Shown: positions 17,970 to 28,521, counted from the stretch's first letter. The stretch: 31,727 nt of DNA from CAXKXX01 sp964059975 (GCA_964059975.1 CAXKXX010000009.1:1-31727); one strand, 5' to 3'. Notes: a model not told the origin generated them from the letters alone. Numbers and translations: made by a program.

Positions 17970-19306
17970 TTACTTGACCTGTCTGAGGCCATTAGCGCCT
18001 CAATAGCGTCAGGATTTTTCACGACACTAGCCGTCAGGTTTTCGTTTCCATCGACAGTGATAAGAATATCGTCTTCAATACGAATACCAATGCCACGATA
18101 TTCTTTTGGAACGTCTGCATCTGGAGCGATATATAGCCCCGGCTCGACAGTCATCACCATACCCGGCTCTAGAACCCGATCTTGAATTTTTGTACTGCCA
18201 GAATTGACATCATGTACGTCAAGACCGAGCCAGTGGCTCAAGCCATGCATATAGAATTGAAGGTGCGCCTGATTGATAATTAACTGTTCTATCGTTCCTT
18301 GAATGATGCCTAGATTTCGTAATCCCTGAATCATCATGAGCACGACCTGATCATTAACTGCCCGAATGCTAGTGCCTGGCTTAAACAATTTCAATGCGTA
18401 GAGTTGTATGGTTAATAAAAGATCGTAAATCGCACGCTGGGGCTGACTAAATTTTCCATTAACTGGGAAGGTTCGGGTGATATCGCTTGCGTATCTCTGA
18501 TATTCACATCCAGCATCGATTAGTACCAAATCGCCATCGCGCATGAGACGCTCGTTCTCATTATAATGTAAGATACAACTGTTTTCTCCGCTACCGACAA
18601 TAGTATTATAGGATGGATATCGCGCTGCAAGCCGAGTAAATTCGTAGTGAATTTCCGCTTCTAGTTGATATTCAAACATATAAGGACGACATTTTTTCAT
18701 TGCGCGCGTATGGGCTGACGCACTAATTTTGGCTGCACGACGCATGATCTCTAGCTCTTCTGATGATTTAAACATCCGCATTTCGTGTACCCATGGACGC
18801 CAGTCAATTTGACTGATAGGGATTTTAAGGTTTTCTTGGATGTTCTCTCTACGGAGTTTATCTAGCGCAGTGTATAAGATGATATCGGCATATTCGTACT
18901 CACCTTGCGCATGGTAGACTGTTCTTAAACCGCTGAGTATTAAGTGAAGATTCTGATTGATTTCATTAAAAGGAAGAGCACGATCTACTCCTAGTTTAGA
19001 TGGTGCGGCATCCTGACCTAAACGACGCCCAAACCATCTGTCTGATTCTAAATCATGCGCCCTATTAAAGAGCACGCTACAGTGTCGGTTTTCGTCTTTT
19101 TTTATTAAGACAAGCACCGATTCTGGCTCCTTGAAGCCGATTAGATACCAAAAATTGCTATTTTGACGATAGGGACAGCTTAAATTTCTACTGCAGATCG
19201 CTTCCGGAGCAGAAAAAATAACGGCGGCGCTATATGGAGCCATTTTTGCCAGTAAAGTAAGGCGACGAGTGTTAAATTTTTTAGAGTCGTTTCCTGATCT
19301 TGACAC
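17960..19306 (-). CDS. pepP: Xaa-Pro aminopeptidase (PepP)
   Basis: PepP releases the N-terminal residue from peptides with proline in position two. It is a cytoplasmic dimanganese 'pita-bread' metallopeptidase. With a GTG start at 19306 it has 448 residues (E. coli 441). The N-terminal domain includes CPYRQNSNFWYLIGFKEPES and WFGRRLGQDAAPSKLGVDRA. The catalytic domain keeps the metal ligands: the two Asp in LIDAGCEYQRYASDITRTFP, the His in FYMHGLSHWLGLDVHD, and the Glu in TVEPGLYI and GIGIRIEDDI. The GTG is chosen because MSRSGNDSKKFNTRRL then matches MSEISRQEFQRRRQAL and GGAAGA lies just upstream; a TTG four codons earlier is the alternative. It heads the pepP-ubiH-ubiI operon. Its usual upstream gene ygfB is missing. 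Confidence 0.96.
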   Translation of the reverse strand: MSRSGNDSKKFNTRRLTLLAKMAPYSAAVIFSAPEAICSRNLSCPYRQNSNFWYLIGFKEPESVLVLIKKDENRHCSVLFNRAHDLESDRWFGRRLGQDAAPSKLGVDRALPFNEINQNLHLILSGLRTVYHAQGEYEYADIILYTALDKLRRENIQENLKIPISQIDWRPWVHEMRMFKSSEELEIMRRAAKISASAHTRAMKKCRPYMFEYQLEAEIHYEFTRLAARYPSYNTIVGSGENSCILHYNENERLMRDGDLVLIDAGCEYQRYASDITRTFPVNGKFSQPQRAIYDLLLTIQLYALKLFKPGTSIRAVNDQVVLMMIQGLRNLGIIQGTIEQLIINQAHLQFYMHGLSHWLGLDVHDVNSGSTKIQDRVLEPGMVMTVEPGLYIAPDADVPKEYRGIGIRIEDDILITVDGNENLTASVVKNPDAIEALMASDRSSKWE

Positions 19307-19310
19307 TAGG

Positions 19311-19316
19311 TCTTCC
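19311..19316 (-). promoter_or_regulatory. Shine-Dalgarno for the GTG start of pepP
   Basis: GGAAGA on the minus strand, with its GGA 7 bases before GTG at 19306, supports that start over the TTG at 19318. Confidence 0.5.
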
Positions 19317-19334
19317 AAGCTTATCTTTTTATAA

Positions 19335-19340
19335 ATTATA
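19335..19340 (-). promoter_or_regulatory. Candidate -10 box of the pepP-ubiH-ubiI operon
   Basis: A perfect TATAAT on the minus strand lies 28 bases upstream of the pepP GTG. No good -35 box is placed 16-18 bases before it, so the call is weak. Confidence 0.28.
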
Positions 19341-20339
19341 TTTTAACGATAAATATGGCATCAGCTCAATACTTTATAAGCATTCGACAATTGAAGGGTA
19401 CAATTTGCTATATTATAGCATAGTAAAAATATATGTACATTTCATAGCTTCTTTTATAACTCGGTTGTATACGTTTATTAACTAGAAGCCTCTTTTGTGA
19501 TTTGCAAAGAGAATCCGATCAAATCGTAAGAGCGAAGGTGCGTATACTATGCACCAATAGGTTTTTACGAGTCGTATCATCAGCGCAGAGACCAATAGAG
19601 ATTTTTGTTTGAAATTCAAGAATTTAGAAAGATATTCTGTATAGACATGACCCCCCCCTATCTATTCTGGAAAACTAAGATCTTAAGAGGAAAATCTCTC
19701 TGTTATCTCATGATATTTAAGAGATATGATGTTAGTCATGAAGCATCGCTTGACTAACATCATATAAGGCAGGGTTTTACAGACAGAAACCCGAGAAACT
19801 TATATGTTTTAGATGCTAAAATACTTCTAGTAACACTTTTGAGCCCTAAAATCTCGGGGCGGATCTAAACTTCCTCTTTTAAATACAATTTGATTGATAT
19901 TGATACAAATATAATTCTTGTCTTCTAAGACTGCGTAAAAAAATAAAACTTCTTCGATGCTAGCTTCTAGCTATCAGATTTTGATGCAATATGGGTTGCG
20001 AGTCGATTTTAAATATGCAAGCCAATGCAGTACGTTTTTACGATATTCGTATTAATACGATTGAAATAAGAGGAACTATCGCCCGTATTTCGTAAGTTTC
20101 TTAGTAGAGATAAACATGAAGTCACAGGGGTTAAAAAAAGAGTTTTGATATAAAACTTTATAAAAATAAAGTGCAATAAAAAGTGTATATAAAATTCAAT
20201 TATTTCATAGAAAGCGCTACTTATTTAGTCAAGATCAGCGTTTATGATACAATCATTTTATTGAAGAGTACTGCATAAGAGAAATTTATCGAATAGCACT
20301 ACTAGATACAGTGATTTATGCGATAATATACACAGTGAT
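19341..20339. other. 1-kb spacer between pepP and rpiA
   Basis: In E. coli ygfB, zapA, ssrS (6S RNA), fau and serA lie in this interval. I looked for all five and found no convincing trace. A 26-codon frame from an ATG near 20011 (MQANAVRFYDIRINTIEI) matches nothing I know. The spacer holds a 15-bp hairpin (19724-19765), a small hairpin at 19537-19555, a C8 run (19651-19658) and the start of a 24-bp tandem repeat touching the rpiA stop. Confidence 0.55.
19724..19765. repeat. Inverted repeat, perfect 15-bp stem, 12-nt loop
   Basis: atatgatgttagtca (19724-19738) pairs with tgactaacatcatat (19751-19765). It lies in the gap where ygfB, zapA and ssrS would be in E. coli. Its sequence is unlike 6S RNA. 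Confidence 0.88.
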
Positions 20340-20350
20340 TTATGCGATAA
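20308..20350. repeat. 24-bp-period tandem repeat overlapping the rpiA stop codon
   Basis: acagtgatttatgcgataa occurs at 20308-20326 and again at 20332-20350. The second copy contains the last codons and TAA stop of rpiA (minus strand), so the event duplicated the 3' end of the gene just outside it without changing the protein. Confidence 0.9.
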
Positions 20351-20996
20351 CTTTTAGGCCATGCTGTGTACCTATCAGAACCACGTCAGCCCGGCGATTA
20401 GCGAACAAACCAACGGTGACTACGCCAGGGATACTGTTAATTAGATTTTCTAACATTACCGCATCCCTAATTGTTAGGTCATATACATCTAGAATTATAT
20501 TTCCGCTGTCGGTAACTACGCCTCGACGATGCTTTGGAAAACCGCCTAGCCTTGCTAGTTCACGGGTCACGTAAGATCTAGCCATCGGCACCACTTCCAC
20601 TGGTAATGGAAATTTTCCTAACACATCGACTTGCTTAGTGGAATCGATAATGCAGATAAATTTATCTGCAATAGCAGCAATGACTTTTTCACGCGTCAGT
20701 GCAGCTCCACCTCCCTTAATCATTTGCATATAGCCGTTTATTTCATCCGCCCCATCAACATAGATATCTAAAGAGCTTATATCGTTGCTATCAAAAATGG
20801 GGATTCCCAAGCTTTTTAACTTCAAAGTAGAAGTATCGGAACTAGAGACAGCACCTTTAATTTTTTGATTTATAGAGCCGATTGCATCAATAAAGTAATT
20901 GCTTGTAGAGCCGGTTCCAATCCCAATAATAGTACCGGGAATTACATATTTTAGTGCGGCCCATCCGGCTATTTTTTTCATTTCATCTTGCGTCAT
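20340..20996 (-). CDS. rpiA: Ribose-5-phosphate isomerase A
   Basis: RpiA interconverts ribulose 5-phosphate and ribose 5-phosphate in the non-oxidative pentose phosphate pathway, feeding nucleotide synthesis. The 218 residues match E. coli RpiA (219) throughout. They include MTQDEMKKIAGWAALKYV, the phosphate loop GIGTGSTSNYFIDA (22-35), the catalytic YVDGADEI with the active-site Asp pair, and KGGGAALTREKVIA with the catalytic Glu and Lys. It ends GTQHGLKVIA. An AGGA sequence lies 12 bases before the ATG. The stop lies inside a 24-bp tandem repeat. It is the same strand and the same side of pepP as in E. coli, with the genes between them lost. Confidence 0.97.
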   Translation of the reverse strand: MTQDEMKKIAGWAALKYVIPGTIIGIGTGSTSNYFIDAIGSINQKIKGAVSSSDTSTLKLKSLGIPIFDSNDISSLDIYVDGADEINGYMQMIKGGGAALTREKVIAAIADKFICIIDSTKQVDVLGKFPLPVEVVPMARSYVTRELARLGGFPKHRRGVVTDSGNIILDVYDLTIRDAVMLENLINSIPGVVTVGLFANRRADVVLIGTQHGLKVIA

Positions 20997-21319
20997 AGTA
21001 TGTACTCTTCCTTTCTAAAAAGTTTGCTCTTAATATAAAATAAAGCTCTGTTATTCGATAAAAAGCAGATCGAAAATATTTTAATTTGAACGATCTTTAG
21101 ACCCATAGTAATTAGTAATTTAAATGATGCTTACTCTTAAAATATGAGAAATATTAAATAGAATTTTAATATCGATTTAATGTAAAAAATATTATACTAA
21201 TAAAATTATTAGAATATTAGGCATAGAAATCCTTATATGAAAACTCAAAAAATCGGATATAAATCTTTCTGTTATAAAATCAGAGTCGCTGCTGTATAGT
21301 AAGTCATTTAAGGGAAAAC

Positions 21320-21347
21320 TTGTATGATATCATTTGTATGATATCAT
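21320..21347. repeat. 14-bp tandem duplication with palindromic core
   Basis: ttgtatgatatcat is present twice in direct succession. Each copy contains the palindrome atgatatcat. Confidence 0.85.
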
Positions 21348-21726
21348 ATTATATTATCTAAGATTTTTATAGAAATAGGATCAGGGGACAGAAAGGTTAA
21401 TACCAACCCCCTTTTTTTATTACTTTCTATCAATAAATGTTAACAAGCCAGCTATCTGATCCTCTCATTAAGTTAGTGATGACATTTCAGGGACGGAGTC
21501 AATACTCCAGCCATCAGAAGGTAAGATAGCAATAAAAATCGGTTGATGTGAGAATGAAGCTCAGCACTTGATTCCAGAGAACGTCTAATCTATTTTTGAA
21601 TCAGCCAGACTTAGCGCTTTAAAAGTCTTTATTAGCTTCTTTAAAGAACTAAGCTAAGCGCTATTTACCTATAAGTAATGACATCTATTATTCTAAATAG
21701 AACCTATATGAGCATTCAATGATTTT

Positions 21727-21773
21727 AATCATATACATCAGATTTTCCTATGTAAAATCTGATGTATATGATT
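21727..21773. repeat. Inverted repeat, perfect 20-bp stem, 7-nt loop
   Basis: Left arm aatcatatacatcagatttt (21727-21746), loop cctatgt, right arm aaaatctgatgtatatgatt (21754-21773). All 20 pairs match, there is no T-tract and no gene within 700 bases. Confidence 0.95.
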
Positions 21774-21795
21774 CTAGAAAGACTTTTCATACTGC

Positions 21796-21815
21796 AGTTT
21801 CGACCGAAACTTTTT
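21796..21815 (+). terminator. Terminator-like hairpin without an upstream gene
   Basis: agtttcg pairs with cgaaact around ac, and the T run at 21811-21815 follows directly. It has the shape of an intrinsic plus-strand terminator, but no plus-strand gene is nearby, so it may be a relic of a lost one. Confidence 0.4.
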
Positions 21816-23584
21816 ATTTAACGAGCCTGATCAAGCATCATATAGTCTAAATAATTTTATTTAAAAATTAAGCAGTGACTCAAACTAGGCGATCTCACTA
21901 AAGTAATTTCGCGAGCATATTAGTACGGATGATCACTATAGCGTAATCGCGCGTATAAAAGTTGTAAGAAAATAAAGGGTAGTTGGACTGAGTCTTTGCT
22001 TTTGTTTCTTCTAGAGAATTATATTTTCAGTACGATTTTTAATCGTATATCACTAATTATAAAAAATAATTTCTTATTAATAACATCTATTATCTATATC
22101 TTCCTCCTTTCATCATTTAAATTATTTAAATATTTCATTATAGAATAATGCCTAAAATATCATAAAAGAAAGCGTCATAATCTTATCGAAATTTAGTGCT
22201 AAAATTCTTTAATAACACTTCATTTTTTAGTTTAAAATATACGGTAACTTATTTACCGCACAGGGTCTAGTAATTTTAACTGAGCGTCATATGTCGATGG
22301 GTTATTGATATACTATTGGGGTTGATAAATTTATATTAGTAAGCTCATCGATAAACTATAATCAAAAATGACTATATCGCATACATTTTATAAATATTAT
22401 ATAATCTGCACTTGCTTATTAAATATTTTCTGATACCGAACATCAGAATGATATTCATTACATGTTCTTGATAAAGACGAAGATCATTGCTACTATCTCT
22501 CAATCCCTTTTATTGTATTTAATCTCTCAAAGTTATAGGAGGTACTTTTCGAATCTATACGCGATACCTCGTTTACTATTAGAAATAATAGAGGAGTACG
22601 CGTGAATTATTAATTTTTATTAGATGCCTCTAGAACTAGAATTTTAAAAAATAGATAAAGATTCTATAGATAAAATTATTATCTGGATAGAATGCATGTA
22701 GTTAAGGGTCTAAATCTTGATTATACAATATAATAAGATCAGGATCTCCAGATTGCGGCCGACTATATCTTTTTTCTTTTACTATATGATTCTTATCATA
22801 ATTAATAAAATTATAATATTAAGTGGCGTTGCAATCTTGAGATAATCTATACATTATAAACATTAAAAATAAAAATATATCTTTGTTGAAGATATGATCG
22901 TAAGTCTCCACAGATTTGCGATGAAAAATTTTATATAAATCAATAATTTTTAAAATTTTTATATAAATAAATATTTGAAAAATAAAAAATTATTCTTTAG
23001 CTATTTTACGAAAGCTTTAGAATATAGCTTAATATTTTTTATCGACTTGAGTTTATCGATTGTTTTATGACAGGTATATTTAATTATTTTTGATTTATTT
23101 TTATTATTCTAATCTTCTGTGAAATCAAGAATAAGTCTAGATTTGAATTTATATTTTTCCAAAAAGCTAATATTTGTTTTTCTAGTCTTGCTAAAATTAT
23201 ACTTCTAAAATTAATTAAAACGCTTACTTTCAAATATGAATTTGATAGATAATATCACTAAGAATCAATTAATTGATAAAAGATTTATCTAGAAACTAAC
23301 ACATAAGGTCATTTTTTACCAATGAGGATATTAAAAAGATGCAGGCTATATTGTATCTAATAATCATATCGATCAACGGTTTATGCAACAAGCATGAACC
23401 CTGTTGTCTAGAAATAACGGCATTATACTTGTTTAACCACTAAACTGCGATATCGATCTTTAGGTGGATAAAGATAGCCTATGTATTAAAATAATCAGAT
23501 TAGCGTTAGCTATTAGGCGTATTAAAAAGGTGTATTACTTTAAATTTTATAGCTAACATTTAGCACTTTAGGTCATGCATAATG

Positions 23585-23612
23585 TTCTAAAAAAATGCTA
23601 GATTCATATAAT
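23585..23612 (+). promoter_or_regulatory. Candidate promoter of pitA
   Basis: A perfect TATAAT lies at 23607-23612 with TTCTAA (3 of 6) at 23585-23590, spacing 16. It is about 130 bases before the pitA ATG. The -35 box is weak. Confidence 0.33.
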
Positions 23613-23743
23613 ATTTCGCGTGTTTTTCACACAAAAAAGGTTCATTAAACACATCTAAATAAAAATGCTATATTTTCTTTTCCCTTAGCCTAGCCATCAC
23701 TGATAAGGTGCGTCATTCATGTCCACAAAATGGCTTAATACTT

Positions 23744-25246
23744 ATGCTGAATTTGTTTAATGGATTAGATTTCGATACCGTCCTGATGTTAATGCTCGCA
23801 TTGCTGTTTATATTATTTTATGAGGCCATAAATGGATTTCACGATACAGCTAACGCGATTGCTACTATCATCTATACGCGAGCTATGCGTGCACAACTTG
23901 CGGTTATCATGGCAGGTCTATTCAATTTTCTTGGTGTGATGCTTGGCGGTTTAAGCGTTGCTTATGCCATCGTGCATTTACTACCTACTGATTTATTGTT
24001 AAATGTCAGTTCATCTAACGGATTAGCCATGGTGTTTTCAATGCTAATGGCAGCAATTATATGGAACCTTAGCACCTGGTATTGCGGTCTTCCGGCTTCG
24101 AGTTCTCATACACTGATAGGCGCAATCATCGGCGCTGGCTTAACCAACGCCCTAATGACTCACACATCGTTAGTCAGCGCTCTAAACATTCCAAAAATGA
24201 TTGACATCTTACTATCATTGCTACTCTGGCCGATAGTCGGAATGCTCGTAGCTGGATTAATAATTTTTGTCTTACGTCGTTATTGGAACACTACTAAAAA
24301 GCGTCAACGTATCCATATGAGCCCCTCGACGCGTGAAAAAATAGATGGTAAACGTAAGCCGCCCTTTTGGACTCGCATTGCACTGATTCTGTCAGCAATT
24401 GGCGTCAGTTTTTCACATGGTGCCAATGATGGTCAGAAAGGCATTGGTTTATTAATGTTAGTTCTTATTAGTATTGCTCCGGGAGGATTTGTTGTGAATA
24501 TGCATGCGACTGGTTATGAAATCACACGTACGAGAGATGCAGTCTTCCACTTACAGCAGTACTACCAGAAACAGGGAAAAGGCCTTCTTCAGATTGCGCT
24601 CCTAACGCCGACCGGAAAGGCTCGGGACGAAAGCGTTCTATTAGTCCCAGATCCCGAATTCTTTTGTAAAACCTCCCATACTATGAAGGCGATTGAATTG
24701 ATTCTGCACCGATTATGTAATTTACAGAGCTATAGTCAACTAACGGTAGAACAGGGCAGTCAACTACGACGTCTCTTAATGTGTATCACGGATACGATAG
24801 ACAATATCTCCAAACTTCCAGAAACACCCTTATCTGACCAACGCTTCTTAGAAAGCTTGCGGAAAGATATACTAGGGAGTATCGAATATGCGCCGATGTG
24901 GATCATTGTTGTGGTAGCTCTAGCGCTGGCACTCGGCACTATGGTGGGCTGGAAGCGTGTTGCAACTACTATCGGAGAGAAGATTGGTAAAAAAGGCATT
25001 ACTTACGCTCAGGGCGTATCGGCCCAAATGACCGCTGCTTTATCAATCGGGGTGGCTAGCTATGCTGGCATGCCCGTGTCTACCACTCATGTACTTTCTT
25101 CTGCGGTTGCTGGAACGATGATTGTAGACGGTAGCGGCGTGCAAGGAAAAACTATAAAAAACATCTTATTAGCGTGGATATTGACTCTACCAACTTCGAT
25201 GTTGCTTTCGGGATGTCTATATTGGATCGCGCTGCACTTTGTTTAA
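23744..25246 (+). CDS. pitA: Low-affinity inorganic phosphate (metal-phosphate) transporter PitA
   Basis: PitA is an inner-membrane, proton-driven carrier of metal-phosphate complexes. From the ATG at 23744 it has 500 residues (E. coli 499), beginning MLNLFNGLDFDTVLML like MLHLFAGLDLHTGLLL. A GTG 12 codons earlier adds residues without a counterpart. It has the two PHO4-family repeats. The first carries FYEAINGFHDTANAIATIIY and GLPASSSHTLIGAIIGAGLT. The second carries FSHGANDGQKGIGLLMLVL and YAGMPVSTTHVLSSAVAGTM. A variable cytoplasmic loop lies between them (about residues 275-390) and is the least conserved part. Many hydrophobic helices are evident. It stands alone between long spacers and is probably the main phosphate uptake route if no Pst system remains, which cannot be judged here. 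Confidence 0.96.
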   Translation: MLNLFNGLDFDTVLMLMLALLFILFYEAINGFHDTANAIATIIYTRAMRAQLAVIMAGLFNFLGVMLGGLSVAYAIVHLLPTDLLLNVSSSNGLAMVFSMLMAAIIWNLSTWYCGLPASSSHTLIGAIIGAGLTNALMTHTSLVSALNIPKMIDILLSLLLWPIVGMLVAGLIIFVLRRYWNTTKKRQRIHMSPSTREKIDGKRKPPFWTRIALILSAIGVSFSHGANDGQKGIGLLMLVLISIAPGGFVVNMHATGYEITRTRDAVFHLQQYYQKQGKGLLQIALLTPTGKARDESVLLVPDPEFFCKTSHTMKAIELILHRLCNLQSYSQLTVEQGSQLRRLLMCITDTIDNISKLPETPLSDQRFLESLRKDILGSIEYAPMWIIVVVALALALGTMVGWKRVATTIGEKIGKKGITYAQGVSAQMTAALSIGVASYAGMPVSTTHVLSSAVAGTMIVDGSGVQGKTIKNILLAWILTLPTSMLLSGCLYWIALHFV

Positions 25247-25801
25247 ATAATTCATAATATGCAAGATAAGTTCAGATCCGATTATTTAAAATGCATATTA
25301 AATAAGCGCGGGGTATGTTACTAGAATTAGATTCTAGATCCTTTGGGCACGGTTAAATCACTAGCGTCCAAAAAAAAAGATATATGAGGATCGTGGAAAA
25401 TGATACAGGAAAAAATCACTTTGAGAGATTAACTGAAAGATAATTAATTTCAAAAGGTAAAAAAATTTTATGATCCTATCCAAATTGTGCATTTCTATTT
25501 TTAATAGATAAGTTACTCTAATTTACTGATATAAGAATCTAAATCTTACTAGAACATTAAGGACAACGACTATCTGATTTAATGCTGCTTTGTTAAAATA
25601 AGATCTCTTTAGACTAAGACGAGTGTCTGTTCCTACATGAACAGCTCCGATTCAATATTTTCTAAATACTTTTCCAATAACCTGGCAAGCATGACATCCA
25701 TACATTATCTAAGTCTCACATAAAAGCCTTGCGTATAGCGTGTACTTCATAGACTAAACGGTCTAGTTGAGAGACTATAAATTTCGTCATATACGAAAGA
25801 G

Positions 25802-25858
25802 TATTGAGTGAGCTTCTGAATTTCTTAAAGCTTAGAAAATCTAGAATCTCACTCAATA
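25802..25858. repeat. Long-loop inverted repeat, 11-bp arms
   Basis: tattgagtgag (25802-25812) pairs with ctcactcaata (25848-25858). The 35-base interior has a further imperfect hairpin (ttcttaaagcttagaa). Confidence 0.5.
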
Positions 25859-25988
25859 GTTCGAGGAAGTGCTAACTAGTTTTATGAGGGCTATTAATTC
25901 CAGATTTCGACAAACGACCCTGTTCTTATCGCCCTTGAAAGCAGTTGCATTATTTTGGATCAATGCTAGATTGAGAAGTTTCTACTCT

Positions 25989-26034
25989 CAAGTTCGTAAA
26001 AGAGTAGAGCAGAAAACAAGTTCTTAAAAGAGTA
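25989..26034. repeat. Direct repeat, 28-base period
   Basis: caagttcgtaaaagagta (25989-26006) recurs at 26017-26034 with one change (g to t). It lies in noncoding DNA. Confidence 0.75.
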
Positions 26035-26554
26035 ATGCCTCTAATCAGAATCAAATAAAAATCGCCTTAATTAAAAAAATCTTACCTGTAGTAGTAAGCT
26101 GCTCTAATAGTAATGGACTGCTCTAATGCCTTTTTCAAGAATTTATCTGATCAATTTTTCAAGATTACACATTAACAATGCTCTTCTCCTACTCAATTTT
26201 TTCAAAAATTAAGAAATATGTAAATCGAGTACTACATATAATAAATACAGAAAGATAGCAGCATACATTTATCTCTGAAGATATTGTGGAACACAAAGTG
26301 TATACGCATGCGTCCTCGACACCTCAATACGCACAGAATAATGTAAAATTTAAATAAGATAACTTCAGGAGACCTTTAAATCACTGAGTTAAAAAATAAT
26401 CGTTATTTTCGTGAGTTTTTATATCAACTGATAGTTGTAACCCCGTATAAATAATATGTCAATCTGATCATTATTTGTCGGAATACAATACTATTAGAGC
26501 TATAGAGAGTGATTTTATTTCATTATTCAAGAATGTAGAGCTAGTTTTACTAGA

Positions 26555-26585
26555 TAACGCATAGCCTCTCCGAGGCTATGCGTTA
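26555..26585. repeat. G+C-richer hairpin, perfect 14-bp stem, 3-nt loop
   Basis: taacgcatagcctc pairs with gaggctatgcgtta around tcc. With half its pairs G-C it is probably the most stable hairpin in the window. No T-tract follows on either strand and no gene is within 1.3 kb. Confidence 0.9.
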
Positions 26586-27255
26586 GATGTCGCTATCCCT
26601 TTCTATAGTATTCCTACTATTTCGAATGGTGTAGAGTCCGAGCTATCTATTGAAAATAGTAAACTGCCACGTTTTCTTCGGTAATTTTTACTTGCTCTGA
26701 TATAAATAAGTTGTCTTTTATGGATTCGGAAAGGAAATGAAGTTAGGCGCCGCCTACTATAAGGATCATCTTTCGTGCACTAAAAAATCAGTCCCATTTC
26801 TTAGATCCTCCGATAGTTCATGAATCTTCTATCGACTGATACGGCAGAAGGCAGTAATAGTAGCATTTAGAAAACTTAAAACGATAATATATACTGAATC
26901 CTCTATTTTAAATTTGCTGCTAGAGCAGCTGGAAGATAATCTGATGCTAGATTTTAGCCTCTAAGTTAATTTAAGTGCTGACACGATGATAATATATACT
27001 ACCTAGGTGTTCCGATAGGCCATGATTATCGAGAGCTCTCATTACATTATATGAATAATCATTATTGACGGCTTACTACGTGAAAACGAAACGAATTCCT
27101 CAATGATTTTATTTAAGAATTAAATAGAGCAGAAGAGACGCCTGACAGTGACATTATTCACTAAAACAAGTGATCACAGTTGCTAGAGATAATCGTACTT
27201 ACTAGTCGCGACGTCCCAAGTTTAGATTAGATTAACGATATTACGGCCTCCGGAA

Positions 27256-27285
27256 CAGCGCCACTTTATGAATAAAGTGGCGCTG
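27256..27285. repeat. Hairpin, perfect 13-bp stem, TGAA tetraloop
   Basis: cagcgccacttta pairs with taaagtggcgctg around tgaa. It is stable and G+C-rich for its surroundings, without a U-tract on either strand. Confidence 0.9.
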
Positions 27286-28425
27286 CAAAAGGAAATACAA
27301 GTTTATCAAAATACCTTATGCAATATAAGAACGTATCGTCTAGGGGCTCAATCTATTTTAGATTATTTTCGGAAAGCGTAAGGCTATCTGAATTATTTAT
27401 GTATTATTCCTAGGGGTTTTAGGTTTGAAAAGACTGCATTAAACCACTAACGCTGCGCGCTGCGAATTAAATCGATTGTTCCCCCACGACACTTCAAGGA
27501 TGTGCTATCGCAGTAGTCGTTAAAACACTAAGTCATTCGCATTTATACGATTACCCCCTATTTTAGCCATTTATCACTTTTTATGTATTGCCCGCTTTGC
27601 TACAGGCTAGAAATCCTTTATCAAAGTGGGATCTGATCTGCGTTAATAATCTAAGTATTTAATACATGCGCTTATGTGAGTTCAACTACACTTTTAAGTG
27701 ACTGTGCTCCATGCATATCTGCTCTTTACCGCGGAAATTCAGACATCGATAAAGGACTTCTGTGCCGGTTTACTCGAGATTCTAGATACTAATTCCGTAT
27801 CAGATCTTATACCCCCATTGAAATATAAACAGAACATATAGACCTAAGCTGCTTTTCGTCATAATAGTAGCTGAGTTGGGTGATTGCGAAAAGTTATCCT
27901 CATATCCTAGATTTAAACTAAGGGCGCTTAAAATTAACTGTTATACAGTAAATTTCAATAGTCAATTTCATCAATTAGAGTAAGCCGTACTACTATTCTT
28001 GCAGTATTTATTCAGAGATGAGAGCCTTTAGTAGACCATAGAAATTGATTTATGTACGTATTATGAGAGGATAATCTTGAGTATCCTACAGTCATCATTG
28101 ATAGCTGTAATGCATGCTATCCTAATATTACAAAGCATGAAAACTAGTCGAAAAATAAATGACGATATATTAAAATTTTTACTGAAAAAATGCAAAACTA
28201 GAATATTTAATAAGAAATGTGCTCTCTTATTAGTTATTTCTGATAAAAATAATTTGAATCTGATAAAAAGATCGAAGTATATATTTAAAGATAATTAAAA
28301 TAAAAAAATGTCGGTATCTATGTAGCGCAATAAGAAGCTAAATATTATTTAGAGTTAGATCTGTCATTTTATAAAGCTTTATATCTTCAACGATTTTAAT
28401 ATATATTTGAGTGAGCACTAATACT

Positions 28426-28451
28426 TTCTCTTGATATATATATCAAGAGAA
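28426..28451. repeat. Perfect 26-nt palindrome upstream of the hupA relic
   Basis: ttctcttgatata is followed directly by tatatcaagagaa, with no loop. It ends about 70 bases before the hupA start codon, so it could once have been an operator, but it fits the general run of palindromes in this window. Confidence 0.85.
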
Positions 28452-28521
28452 TAATAATAGCGGTATATCTAGAATAATCGATAATTTTAAAAGGATAAAT
28501 ATAGTAGTATAAGTATTATTT

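Larger units (their letters stand above)
20997..23743. other. 2.7-kb spacer between rpiA and pitA
   Basis: No gene recognised, and argP, the E. coli neighbour of rpiA, is not visible. It contains a 14-bp tandem repeat (21320-21347), a 20-bp-stem hairpin (21727-21773), a terminator-like hairpin (21796-21815), an imperfect cruciform around 22559-22602, and an isolated perfect AGGAGGT at 22539-22545 with no start codon at a suitable distance. Around 21380-21560 the sequence is somewhat richer in G+C but has no readable remnant. Confidence 0.5.
25247..28521. other. 3.3-kb spacer after pitA
   Basis: No gene recognised; uspA and uspB, neighbours of pitA in E. coli, are not detectable. It holds a 28-bp-period tandem repeat (25989-26034) and hairpins at 25802-25858, 26555-26585, 27256-27285 and 28426-28451. 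A 73-codon frame at 28077-28298 starts at TTG 7 bases after AGAGGA, but its A+T-rich composition and lack of any resemblance make it doubtful. An A9 run lies at about 25370-25378. Confidence 0.5.

Noticed and set aside
22539..22545. Perfect AGGAGGT Shine-Dalgarno
   Set aside because: No start codon at a workable distance and no open frame follows.
28077..28298. 73-codon TTG-initiated frame with AGAGGA 7 bases upstream
   Set aside because: Composition is that of the surrounding spacer (runs of Lys, Ile, Leu, Asn) and no family is recognisable. The ribosome site alone is not enough.
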